A stretch of 44,735 bases of DNA from Chara braunii. Taxonomy: Eukaryota > Streptophyta > Charophyceae > Charales > Characeae. How positions within the stretch are numbered: the first letter of the stretch is position 1; each line of letters opens with the position of its first letter. Location: assembly GCA_003427395.1 (NCBI GenBank), contig BFEA01000111.1, positions 2,416,360-2,461,094 on the forward strand, written 5' to 3'. The notes beneath the pieces were generated by a model. The model had not been told where the DNA came from, did not search any database, and saw nothing but the letters and a program-made list of their open reading frames with translations. The translations under genes were made by a program, and so were the position numbers. Below are positions 29,660 through 38,997 of the stretch, piece after piece.

Positions 29660-30600
29660 CGAGAGACCCGGTGAAGAGCAAACTAGAGTTGTACCCATTG
29701 GGTGCGTGGTGGGAAACCCGTCTAGGCAACAAAGGCTCTTTACAGTGTTTAGGTCAGCGTTGATGTGTGGATCACCCTAATGCTTATCCATCCTTTTCAT
29801 CTCTTGTCATTGAGTTTTCTTCGTTAGACTTTTCGACTATTGTCTTCGCAGCAGATATGTACAGCGTAGCTTTCTGTTAGATGCTTTACTGTTCATTGAA
29901 TGCTGTGTTCTCATCTATTGCTGGCAATAGTATTGAGTCCTTATGTTAGATGGAGATTCACAGTTGCTCGATATTATTAAGACCGGGGGTATGCTTGCAG
30001 TGATTTAGGGTCATACTCACAGGGTAGGCTGATTTGTGAGACCCGGTGAAGAGCAAACTAGAGTTGTATCCGTCTAGGCAACAAAGGCTCTTTACAGCGT
30101 TTAGGGATGTGAGGTTGAGAGAGTGACCCTAATGTTCAGTCATCCCGCCCAGCGTTTAGTTATTGAGATCGCTCCTTTAGTCTGCGGTCTCGCAGGCTTT
30201 CGGTATTTGGATGGTTATAAACCTGAAGCCCGTTGGGTGACGGCGCCACAAGCGGGAGTGGGAGTGGGAGACTCACTAGTGGGGGTGGGAACGTCTCCCA
30301 GGTGCGAGGGTAAAATAATTGTCATCTATCGATTGCTGTGGTTTTCATATATGTTTGAGACTCGTAGCTTCTCATTATTTTCAAGTGCTGGGGTATAGTT
30401 GTAGTAGTTTAGCGGGATACTCACAGTTCGGATGATATGAGAGACCCGGTGAAGAGCAAACCAGAGTTGTATCCATTGGATGCGTGGTGGGAAACCCGTC
30501 TAGGCAACAAAGGCTCTTTACAGTATTTTGGATAGTGAGGTTAAGAGTAACCCTAATGTCTACTCCTCCCTCCCAGCTCTTAGTCATTGAGTCTCCTTTT
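29660..30600 (+). repeat. Three-unit tandem array with a conserved foldable core
   Basis: Units of about 375-403 bp share GAGACCCGGTGAAGAGCAAA, GTCTAGGCAACAAAGGCTCT and TTACAG, with cores at 29661-29743, 30039-30095 and 30439-30521. The core folds: GTGAAGAGC pairs with GCTCTTTAC (29671-29679 with 29735-29743), and an inner hairpin ACCCATTGGGT (29693-29703) becomes ATCCATTGGAT in unit 3 (30471-30481), a compensating pair of changes. Unit 2 lacks 23 bp including that hairpin. Each unit also has ACCCTAAT and TCATTGAG or TTATTGAG downstream. It could be an RNA gene family, or exon repeats: the frame starting AGACCC is open through the core in units 1 and 3, and three of their four differences are silent. 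Confidence 0.75.
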
Positions 30601-31121
30601 CCTTGTAGTTTGATCCATCGTGGAAGTTGGATTGCTCGTCTTTAATCGATTATTTCTCTTGATATCAGTATATCCAGTTTAAAATTTTGTGAGTTCTCGC
30701 CTTGAAAATTTAGATGTGAATTGTATCGGAGAATTTAGTTTGCTTTTGGAAGTAATTTTAAGGTTAAACTGCATAATCGCCGTGAAATGCCTTGTGCCTC
30801 CTCGAGATTTGCTGAATATAGTCTGTTGTTCTTTGCCATTAGTGCTTCGACCCTAGAGACACGCCGGCACTTTCCTGAGATTGGCTGGAGGAGTGGAGTA
30901 TTGCTGCTATGATTAGTTCAGCCACCCTTTTCTGTGCTTCATGGCTATTTTGAGGAGTTCTTCTTCTTCCTTTTGAGGCTGCAGTTTGTTGGTCTGTTGG
31001 ACTAAAGAAAGTTGAAGTAGATAGGAGCTCAGACACGGGGCTTTTTGATCTGAGTCATATCTGCTAATTCACGGCTCGGAAGAAGATATTAGATAATCTG
31101 CTTGGCAGAAGCCTTTCATCC
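30601..31121. other. No recognisable gene
   Basis: AT-rich sequence after the array, with no clear repeats or frames of interest. Confidence 0.45.
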
Positions 31122-31157
31122 TTTTTTTTTTTTTTTTTTTTTGAGTACTTTAGAGGA

Positions 31158-31297
31158 GGGACACTGGACCCGGTTTCCAGAAGCCCACAGCTGGGTAATG
31201 GCCGGAACATGTTTGATGTACCAGGCTATTCCCGGGCCTCTGTCTGTCTCTCATTTGGGATGAATTTGAGTTGCTCCAAAAAAAAAAAAAAAAAAAA
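31158..31297 (+). mobile_element. Retro-insert, family B variant
   Basis: Begins GGGACACTGGACCCGGTTTC, has an unrelated middle, and ends TGAATTTGAGTTGCTCC plus A20. The last block resembles the tiny insert at 34425-34461. A T run lies just left, at 31122-31142. Confidence 0.65.
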
Positions 31298-31366
31298 CTA
31301 CTGAAGAATCATATCCAAAGTCTCCTGCTAATCTGTCTAGGAGCCTTTTCTGAGCGTACTCGATAT

Positions 31367-31495
31367 GGGACGCTGGGCCCGGTTCCCAGTTTGTGCCAAT
31401 TTGTGAGGATATGGTTGTATCTATGGGACGCTGGACCCGGTTTCCAGCAGGTGCTGCTCCCAACCAATAGATGGAGCATTTTTCCAAAAAAAAAA
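31367..31495 (+). mobile_element. Retro-insert, family B, two nested heads
   Basis: The head GGGACGCTGGGCCCGGTTCC at 31367 is followed at 31425 by GGGACGCTGGACCCGGTTTC and CAACCAATAGATGGAGCA, ending TTTTTCC plus A10. A single N at 31496 follows the tail. Confidence 0.65.
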
Positions 31496-31496
31496 N

Positions 31497-31671
31497 AATA
31501 AAAATAATACACGAAACATAAACTAAACCCCAGTTAGTGGGACAAGACCCCCCCCGGGCCCCTGTCCCACTCGTCAAGGTTTAGTTCTGCTGTCGAGTAT
31601 ACATGGCTCCCTGCTATCCGATCTGAAAATCTCACGGCCACAGTGTGACCACGTTGAATAGTACATAATAC
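31497..31671 (+). repeat. Unit of about 160 bp shared with 37725-38010
   Basis: Contains ATACACGAAACATAAACTAA, GTTAGTGGGACAAGACC, CAAGGTTTAGTTCTGCT and GCTATCCGATCTGAAAATCT. AGTGGGACA and TGTCCCACT (31536-31571) make a hairpin. GTTAGTGG here is the empty target of MITE family 1 copy 3. Confidence 0.88.
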
Positions 31672-31709
31672 CTGTCTCTTATACACATCTAGATGTGTAT
31701 AAGAGACAG
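31672..31709. other. Nextera mate-pair junction adapter (artefact)
   Basis: A second perfect copy of the 19-bp Tn5 mosaic end plus its reverse complement. The contig join here is not supported by natural sequence. Confidence 0.98.
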
Positions 31710-31759
31710 CTAGGAGCCTTACCCAGCTTAGCTTCAAGATCTTACAGAAAAGAGAGCAA

Positions 31760-32300
31760 GTACAGATCTGTACACTCAAGAACGCCTGAACCGCCTAGAT
31801 GGGTTTCCGACCATGCTCCCTCCGATCTTTGTTGGCATCAACATCCAACGACCCAAGATCACCATGGATACACTTCAAGTTTGCTTCCCACCCTACTTGT
31901 GCGAACTCCAAGCGAGAAGCGTTCCCACCACTGGTGGACGCTCTCCCACTCCCTCCATAGTGCCGCCGCTCGTAGACGCGGTGTAACCTCTCAGGCTGAA
32001 ACTCAATCTTATTCTAACCTAAACAGAGATCTGTGAGCTCAAGGAATCCTGAACCACCTTGTCATTTTGACCAGTTTCCCACCACACACCCTTATATCTT
32101 CAATAATAATAACAGCATTCAATTTACCGTGATCAGCAAGCCTTAGGATGCAGTTAAAGTTTGCTTTCTTCCCTACTTTTACACTAACCACAGGCGAATG
32201 GTGTTCCCACCGCTCACGGTAGCGCACTCAAACTGCTTCCCCACCACTGATGGTAGCACTCACACTGCCCCTCCGTAATGCCGCTACCCATACATACATA
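31760..32300 (+). repeat. Diverged tandem duplicate of about 263 bp; no clear gene
   Basis: ACAGATCTGTACACTCAAG...CCTGAACC at about 31762 matches ACAGAGATCTGTGAGCTCAA...CCTGAACC at about 32024. AAGTTTGCTT and GTTCCCACC blocks follow in both. A 123-codon frame at 32250-32621 shows no domain, and 32622-32788 holds nothing I can identify. Confidence 0.6.
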
Positions 32301-32785
32301 TTTGTGGTATTACCTGATAACAGTGAAATTCAATGTGTTTTTGGAAACTTTACCACCACACACAAAAACTCCAAGGCCAAGAATCTGATACTCTCCATAA
32401 GCCCAACATATCTGGTATTGAAGCCCTGGAACCAAAGACAGAGAGTGCATCAACTAGGTTATCATACCAACAATGATGTCTCATCCTATCAGGGCTACCC
32501 TCTCATCCTCGCTGACAAAAACACCGCCCCTCCTTACACTCCCACTGCTCACAGTGGTGCTGATGCAAGTGGCTCCCTAAGTTTCACCTTCTCCGCCCTC
32601 AAAATGCCCCCCAACACCTAAAAGTGTCTCCACACTTGAAAACCAAGACCGGATGGGCTGGAAGGTGGTCTCACAAATAGAACAGTTTTCAGGACAACCG
32701 ATGGCTGACTGAGATTGCAACTACTGTGTGTGTCTGGAACCTGGCCTCTACAGCAACCTGGACTTTTACAAAAAAAGAATATACA

Positions 32786-32788
<3 letters not shown>

Positions 32789-32834
<46 letters not shown>
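32789..32834 (+). repeat. Poly(A) tract, 46 bp
   Basis: A pure A run immediately left of the inverted-repeat element at 32840. Confidence 0.95.
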
Positions 32835-32837
<3 letters not shown>

Positions 32838-32839
32838 CC

Positions 32840-33276
32840 CCTGATGTTTGCGTTTATTTGCGGCGTGCCCCTCTGACCACCGACTTACCTTGTCGCACCC
32901 CTCTGACGACAAATGATGTTTCCAGAAAAACCCTGGCATCGTTTGGGCCTCAAACATGTTTCATATGCCACTACCAGTACAGGTACCAATTTTTCAGTAT
33001 GCCCCTACCGGCTGCCTGTTGAGAACCAGCAGAAAAGTTTCCCATATGCCCTTACCAGTGCCGTCCATCTTTCCAGCAAGCCCCTGTTGCCGTTGTTGAC
33101 ACTCGCAGTCCATATGCGGGAAGAGGAGGGAAGAGGGGGAAAGAGTAGGGATGACGAGGACTATGACCATGACGGACGAGGGAGCCTCAGGAACGAGGGA
33201 AGAGGAGGGAAGAGGAGTAGGGAGGACATTCTATTCGTTATCATATGCCACCTGTCCTAAACGAAAAGATGATAAC

Positions 33277-33318
<42 letters not shown>

Positions 33319-33404
33319 GAATGACTAAGAAATGAATGACAAACACCTTCGATTCGTCATCATGTACCACCTGTCCAACCAACAAGTAAACAAAATACGA
33401 TGCG

Positions 33405-33441
<37 letters not shown>

Positions 33442-34127
33442 TGACTAAAAAACGAGTGACAAACACCTTCGATTCGTCATCATATGCCACCTGTCCAACC
33501 AACAAGCAAACGAAAAGATGACGTGAACACACACACACACACACATACAGACGCGCGCGTGTGCACGGGTGATGATGCCAAGTAGACGGCCATGGTGATG
33601 GTTAGGAGGTCGACAATCGAGGAGGAAGAAGAGAGGGAGGGGTGACGAGGAGGACATTGGAGGGAGAACGAGGGAAGAGAAGGGAAGCGGAGTAGGGAGG
33701 ACAAGGAGTACGAAGATGGACGAGGATAGAGGATGGAGGCTGGAGGAGAAGAGAGGAGAGCGACAAGCATGGATGGAGGGAGGAGGGCGATGAGCATGGG
33801 TGGAGGAGGAGGGAGCAGCGATCCATGGCACGGCAAACTTGAAGACCAACTGCTGCACCATTTTTCCGTGGCCGCACGTGAAATACCTACCATTTTCAAG
33901 TTTGAATTCCTGCCGCCACTGCTGCAAGTGCATCACAAAAAGAGGTGTGCCCCTCGTGAGGGCATTTCAAGGACGGAGCGACGATACGCCACCAGCGGTC
34001 CAGTAAGGGCATATCAGAAAGTTACGCCCCATGCTGACAGGGGCCTGCAGAAAATTTCAGAGGCCCGAGGGGCATAAAGTAAGTCGGCCATCACAGGGGC
34101 ACGCCGCAAATAAACGCAAACTTCAGG
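32840..34127. mobile_element. 1.3-kb non-autonomous element with terminal inverted repeats
   Basis: The left end CCTGATGTTTGCGTTTATTT and GCGGCGTGCCCCT is matched by the reverse complement of the right end (34127 leftwards: CCTGAAGTTTGCGTTTATTT, GCGGCGTGCCCCT). Weaker matches continue inward, with ATGCCCYTACC-type blocks on both arms. The interior (33120-33830) is GGAAGAGG-rich and CA-rich repeats with no transposase. No target duplication was seen. Confidence 0.78.
33230..33545 (+). repeat. (CA)n plus a 119-bp tandem unit, three times
   Basis: TTCGTCATCATATGCCACCT...CACACAC recurs with starts near 33234, 33352 and 33471. Each unit ends in a CA array (about 33282-33317, 33407-33436, 33526-33545). 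Confidence 0.88.
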
Positions 34128-34407
34128 ATCTCAGAAGTCGACTCTCCACCGAATCGGCAAAGTACCCCCCCCATTGAACGGTCCACTCTAAGTCCATAAC
34201 AGGGCCGGCTCCTAAAGCAACAAACCCCCGCCCCAGATGCATCCTGAAGAAAGACAATGTGTTCACCACAAGTAGATTTTCAGTTGTTCGAAAGTTTTCA
34301 CACAAAAAAAAAGACTGGAACAACGAGCATGCAGTGAAGACGACCCATAAAACTTGGGCAACGGCCTTGAGATATCATCATTTAGCTGAGCAGCCCTCGG
34401 GCAATTC
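34128..34407. other. No recognisable gene
   Basis: Nothing identifiable between the inverted-repeat element and the small retro-insert. Confidence 0.5.
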
Positions 34408-34478
34408 AGAAATAGTTGGTTTTATGAATGTGAATTGAGTTTTTCCAAAAAAAAAAAAAAAAGAAATAGTTGGTTTTA
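34408..34478 (+). mobile_element. 37-bp retro-insert with 17-bp target duplication
   Basis: AGAAATAGTTGGTTTTA occurs exactly at 34408-34424 and 34462-34478. The insert (34425-34461) is TGAATGTGAATTGAGTTTTT, CC and A15, resembling the 3' end of the insert at 31158-31297. Confidence 0.88.
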
Positions 34479-34492
34479 CAACTTTACTCATC

Positions 34493-34570
34493 AAGTTCCA
34501 TCATCTGGATTCGAACACGGGTCCATATTTTCAACAGTTCATGGGTGTACCCACTGAGATAGGCTCATAC
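34493..34570 (-). ncRNA. tRNA-like segment
   Basis: The minus strand has GCCTATCTCAGTGGGTAC (A-box-like) and GTGTTCGAATCCAGATG (B-box-like). The arms do not form a full cloverleaf that I can confirm. It is a decayed tRNA or SINE head. Confidence 0.5.
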
Positions 34571-34599
34571 TTTTTTTTTTTTTTGAGGTAGGCTCATAC
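34556..34599 (-). mobile_element. Poly(A)-only insertion with target duplication
   Basis: GAGATAGGCTCATAC (34556-34570) and GAGGTAGGCTCATAC (34585-34599) flank T14. This fits a retro-insertion truncated to its tail. Confidence 0.65.
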
Positions 34600-35206
34600 T
34601 AACCCACAAAAGAGACAAAACACCTGAATCGCAGTCAGAGTACAATCCAAACGTTCCATGATTTCATCCCGTGCAACACAGAAATGCCCCTTCGGATGGA
34701 TTATCAAAAGCAAACCAAATCCCAAGCGTTCAGTTATCATGAAAATGGAATAACAAGCTGTACAAAGAGTGTTGATCCAGCCAATACATAAGACTAGTCG
34801 CAGGGATTACAGCTAATGAAGATTATAGTCGAAAGAGGGAATCAAGCCTGAGTTTACGGCCAATAGTCGGAAAAACAAAGGGAAAATCTGTCCTACGGAT
34901 TTGGCCAGATACATCAATCAGGATAGTTAACCTAGTCAGCCTACGCGTCACTCTGCCAAACTGTTCCCCATCCCTCCCCTCCTCTTCCCCCCACCCAAGA
35001 AAAAAAAAAAAAAATCGTTCAAGATAGTGCTCCAACCTCAATCTCTTCCACCTATTATTAAGCCCAATACACTTCTCCACTCGAGGAATTGAGACTCAAC
35101 TACTAGGCCAACTACCGGTAGGTACTTGATACGTGATTGCCACAGGGCTAGTTTCTCTAGCCCGCTTGCAGCAAGCGTTCTATACATGTGTTCTTCTTGT
35201 AATCAA
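34600..35206. other. No recognisable gene
   Basis: No repeats or domains beyond a short A run at 34999-35014. Confidence 0.5.
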
Positions 35207-35490
35207 GCCTTCGTCCGCTGTGCCTGTCGATAAAAGCCGCTACGAGTTGTCTCCGACGAACTTATTGCTTCAAAACTGCTTGCATGCGGAAGCCTTCATC
35301 CGCTGTGCCTCTCGATAAAAGCCGCTACGAGTTGTCTACGACGAACTTATTGCTTCAAAACTGCTTGCATGTGGTTCACATAGATCTTCTTCGTCCGCTG
35401 TGCCTCTCGATAAGCCGCTATGCGTTGTCTCCGACAAACTTGTTGCTTCAAAACTGCTTGCATGTGGTTCACATAGATCTTCAACGTCCG
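35207..35490 (+). repeat. Tandem repeat of about 85-100 bp, three units
   Basis: Units start at about 35207, 35292 and 35388 and share TCCGCTGTGCCTSTCGATAA, TTGCTTCAAAACTGCTTGCA, and (units 2 and 3) TGTGGTTCACATAGATCTTC. 35491-35740 holds nothing I recognise. Confidence 0.88.
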
Positions 35491-35744
35491 AGGATCCCAG
35501 CCGCTGAAGGGTGGCCAGGGAGATATCAATGGTAGAAAAGAAGTCATGGAGCGTAGGGGTGAATGGTAAGAAGGTGAGACGGATAGACCAACGGAAATCG
35601 AATAGAGCAGGCTCGAGTAGGGACTACCCGGATACTGAAGTACCAGAGCACAGAGGCACTCCCTCCCCCACTCAAGGAGGAGGTGGGCGGACTACTTTTC
35701 ACTAGCCATCACCATAGTTAGAGACCGGGCAGGGCAAGTTAGGG

Positions 35745-36315
35745 GATGAAGGTAGCCAGCTCGTAGCCTCGTACTCATGGCACGTTGCCGAGGTAGCTCG
35801 TTACTCGTAGCCTCATACTCATGGCGCGTTGCAGAGGTAGCTAGTAGCCTCGTACTCATGGCACGTTGCCTAGGTAGCTCGTAGCCTCGCAGTCGTAGCC
35901 TCGTACTCATGGCGCGTTGCCGAGGTAGCTCATAGCCTCGTACTCGTCATAACTCATGGCACGTCGCCGCTCTCAGCTTGGCACGTCGCCGCTCTCAGCT
36001 CAACCGTAGCCTTAGGCGCGCAGCCACCAGGCCACCATGAGGTTCCAACGGCCTTAGGTGCGCCGCCATAGCCTTAGCGCGATGAAGGTAGCTCGTAGCC
36101 TCGTACTCATGGCGCGCTGCTGAGGTTGCCGGGGTAGCTCGTAGCCTCGTACTCATGGCATTGCCGCCCTCAGCTCAACCGTAGCCTTAGGTGTGCCGCC
36201 ACCAGGCACCTGTGAACAGCCTTAGGTGCGCAGCCATCACGCCCTCAGCTCAACCGTAGCCTTAGGTGTGCAGCCACCAGGCACCTGTGAACAGCCTTAG
36301 GTGCGCAGCCATCAC
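35745..36315. repeat. Minisatellite: GTAGCTCGTAGCCTCGTACT and AGCTCAACCGTAGCCTTAGG units
   Basis: About eight variants of GTAGCCTCGTACTCATGGCR with GTTGCCGAGGTAGCTC lie at 35752-36160. These overlap and give way to AACCGTAGCCTTAGGYGYGC with CAGCCACCAGGC units to 36315. Minus-strand frames repeat accordingly and are not evidence of a gene. Confidence 0.85.
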
Positions 36316-36549
36316 ACGAACAGAGCGCGGTAAATTTAAGCCTTGTGCTCCACTGCCTATTTTAAGAGGAATTCCTCCAAGAATTGCGGGCTCCACTGGC
36401 GTTTCTACTTTTTCTTCCCTTTCGGGTATTCTGCCAAGATCACTGATGAATTCCCTACAATCACTGAAAGCCGGAGTTCTCCTCTGTTCTCCACGATCTC
36501 GTGCTGACTCTGGGGTTCTTAACTTGAGACTGTGTGTGCTGCTATCTTT

Positions 36550-36680
36550 TTCCAAGAATCCCCTAAGACACAGTTAAATGCATCAGGCCACGATTCTGGC
36601 CTCCATGGAAATGGTTCCAAGAATTCCCTAAAACATGGTTAAATGCATCAGGCCACGAATCTGACCTCGGCGGAAATTGA
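36550..36680 (+). repeat. Tandem duplicate of 65 bp
   Basis: TTCCAAGAATYCCCTAARAC and GTTAAATGCATCAGGCCACG occur in both units (36550-36614 and 36615-36680). 36316-36549 has no recognised gene. Confidence 0.85.
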
Positions 36681-37230
36681 GAACACTATTTGCTCATGAT
36701 TGAGGGGCGCTACTCTCATGCGAGTCCCGAAAGGGCAGGCAGGTGGAGCACCACAAATTCGGCCGGTTCTTACAGCATGGGCGCCGTTCTTAGGGCCTCG
36801 TTCTACACCACTTGCAAATACTTGAGTTTCAAGTGCACACTAAACGAGAAATTGTGATTACTTTACACTCACTCGATTTATGGTTCCATGTACACTTGAG
36901 AAAACCCTTGAACAGGCTGCACACTTGAAAAACTCCGCGGCTTGCTGACCAATCCTGGACCAGGATGGCCTGCTGGAAAAAAAGAAAAAGAAAAACAAAT
37001 GCTGGCGGTATCCTCAGGCACTTGAACTCCAGGCTCCCTAGAGAGGTACCTTGAGTTCCAAGTGCGATTTTGCCCCTGCCGCACTTGGGTTTCAAGGGCG
37101 GGCACTTGAGAGCCGGAAAGTAGAAACAACTCCGCGGCGACGTTAGGGTGGGGTCGACAAACAAAGGAAAATTTCCTTTGACCCTTGAGTTCAAATGGTG
37201 TCGATCGAGGCCCCTGCAGTGGAGCACAAC
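36681..37230. other. No gene; recurrent CACTTGAG-type motifs
   Basis: CACTTGAG/CCTTGAG/CACTTGGGTTTCAAG variants recur irregularly through 36820-37190, some as short palindromes. Their meaning is unknown. Confidence 0.4.
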
Positions 37231-37235
37231 CCTAA

Positions 37236-37386
37236 ATTTTCAAAAGATAGCGCCACATTCATGTTCTCCCCTTTTGTGTGCTTTCAAAAGATAGCGCCAC
37301 ATTCTGCTCTTTTTAAGAAAAATCTCTTTTTTTCAAAAGATAGCACCATAAAAAACACATTCATGATGGTAGTCCCACCATCATGA
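37236..37386 (+). repeat. Short direct repeats and a perfect hairpin
   Basis: TTCAAAAGATAGCRCCA occurs three times (about 37238, 37285, 37333). TCATGATGGT (37361-37370) pairs perfectly with ACCATCATGA (37377-37386) across a 6-nt loop. Confidence 0.85.
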
Positions 37387-37517
37387 CGTATTTGGACCGA
37401 AAGAATGTCGTTGTACACTCATGCGGATAACAACTGTCGAGTTCAGCTGCCAAAGACGAGAACGGTTCGTACTGTATTCTGCCTTCCCGCAAAAATCGAG
37501 GAAGGACTACCTTAGCT

Positions 37518-37535
37518 GGCCTAGCTCAGTTGGTA
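37518..37535 (+). ncRNA. tRNA-like A-box fragment
   Basis: GGCCTAGCTCAGTTGGTA matches the head of the tRNA-like SINE copies, but no B-box follows. It is a truncated copy or a chance match. Confidence 0.4.
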
Positions 37536-37580
37536 CACCCCACCCCTGTGTTGAAATACACGGCCTCCCTCCCTCCACTA

Positions 37581-37678
37581 CTCTCGACATGTGCAAAACG
37601 ACAGTGAATCTTATCTTCCGCTAGAACACACAAAGATACACACCGCCACGATTTTTGTTCTTGTATGCATGTGGAGAG
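37581..37678. mobile_element. MITE family 2, copy 1 (98 bp)
   Basis: Ends CTCTCGACATGTGCA and TGCATGTGGAGAG are inverted, flanked by TA (37579-37580 and 37679-37680). Copy 2 is at 39591-39731. Confidence 0.78.
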
Positions 37679-37724
37679 TAGTGGAGACTGACGAAGACCT
37701 GAGTTCTAACTCCACCGAGGTCAT

Positions 37725-38011
37725 GTCCCACTTGTCAAGGTTTAGTTCTCCTTCCGAGTATACATGGGCTCCCTGCTATCCGATCTGAAAATCTGACGGC
37801 CACAGTGTGCCCACGTTGAATAAAAATAATACACGAAACATAAACTAAACCCCAGTTAGTGGGACAAGACCCCCCCCGGGCCCCTGTCCCACTCGTCAAG
37901 GTTTAGTTCTGCTTTCGAGTATACATATGGGGCTCCCTGCTATCCGATCTGAAAATCTGACGGCGACACTTGAATAAAATAATACACGAAACATAAACTA
38001 ACCCCCCGCTG
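37725..38011 (+). repeat. Two tandem units of the repeat of about 160 bp
   Basis: Same unit as 31497-31671: GCTATCCGATCTGAAAATCT occurs at about 37777 and about 37940, and ATACACGAAACATAAACTAA at about 37829 and about 37983. A third unit is split by the MITE that follows. The unit contains the AGTGGGACA/TGTCCCACT hairpin. Confidence 0.9.
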
Positions 38012-38138
38012 CCGTCTTCACTCGAACGCCCGGTCATTATAGCTTCGAACGCCCGGTCATTATAGCTTTTTTTGGGGGGCAACTTCCAGTCCACATACAC
38101 AGCGATGATTACCTGGGGTTCTATTCGGGTGAAGACAG
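38012..38138. mobile_element. MITE family 1, copy 3 (127 bp)
   Basis: Starts CCGTCTTCACTCGAACGCCC and ends TTCTATTCGGGTGAAGACAG. The left arm contains a partial duplication of CGAACGCCCGGTCATTATAG. It splits GTTAGTGG, which is intact in the sister units at 31533 and 37855. The right TA is kept; the left reads TG. Confidence 0.88.
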
Positions 38139-38604
38139 TAGTGGAACAAGACCCCCCGAAATACTTGACGAGTGACATACTATAATTCTGACATACCCCA
38201 ATTCTTTTTTTTTCTGTTTTCCTTAATTAAAGCCCAACCAATTCAATTACCTGTCAAATCTGGACAGGACGGCCTTTCAGGCCTTTTTATTGTCATTATA
38301 GTATTACGGGGACCCCCCCCTAGCAGCCACATCCGTGCTCAAGCCTCCAACCAGGGAACATTTGCGGGCGCTGCACCCACCAGCAGGTGCTACCCCTGCC
38401 ACAGCAGGTGGGCGATACCTGCCAGGGGTCAGCCGGTAGCATCAGGACCTACAGTAGCTTCTTCGATGGGTCAGTCACTTTGCCTCCCCTCAGGTGGTGG
38501 TCCCCTCCCCCTATGAGCATCAGCAGTCTCTGCTCAATGCCACTCGGGGGGACCAACGGCATATCTCTAGGTGGGGGGGGGCAAGCTTAACCAGGAAGGT
38601 ACAT

Positions 38605-38675
38605 GAGGCCAATGGGGATTGAACCCAAGACCTCCTGAATGCCACTTGCGTGCCTTACCAACTGAGCTAGGCCGC
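38605..38675 (-). ncRNA. tRNA-like SINE head, copy 3
   Basis: Minus-strand GGCCTAGCTCAGTTGGTAAG and GGGTTCAATCCCC match the copies at 12669 and 14566. The related AACGGCATATCTCTAGG block lies to its left at about 38555. 38139-38604 has no gene. Confidence 0.68.
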
Positions 38676-38676
38676 T

Positions 38677-38997
38677 GGATCATACGCCAATTCTGAATTA
38701 CCTAGGTCCGGTTAAAAAAAAAAAAAAAAAAAAAAAAACCATGATGACACCTCAACGTCATTTAGGGAAAAAAAAGCTAACAATAATAAAATATAAAATA
38801 AAACATTGAGGAAGGGCCTCGGTTCACTACCCGACATTCTACCTGGATCATACGCCAATTCTGAATTACCCAGGCCCGGTCAAAGCGATGATGACACCTC
38901 AATGTCAATGTCAATGTCATTTAGGAAAAAAAAAGCTAACAATAATAAAATAAAACATGGAGGAAGGGCCACGGTTCACTACACGACATTCTACCTG
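38677..38997 (+). repeat. Tandem duplicate of about 160 bp with an A-tract difference
   Basis: Units start GGATCATACGCCAATTCTGA at about 38677 and about 38844. Unit 1 has 24 A where unit 2 has CAAAG, and unit 2 has (TCAATG)3 where unit 1 has a single form. 38998-39494 has no gene, only a G-rich tract at 39193-39216. Confidence 0.88.

Noticed and set aside
29660-29745. Core of the tandem array as a C/D box snoRNA
   Set aside because: GGATGATT resembles a C box, but no CUGA D box lies at the expected distance in any unit.
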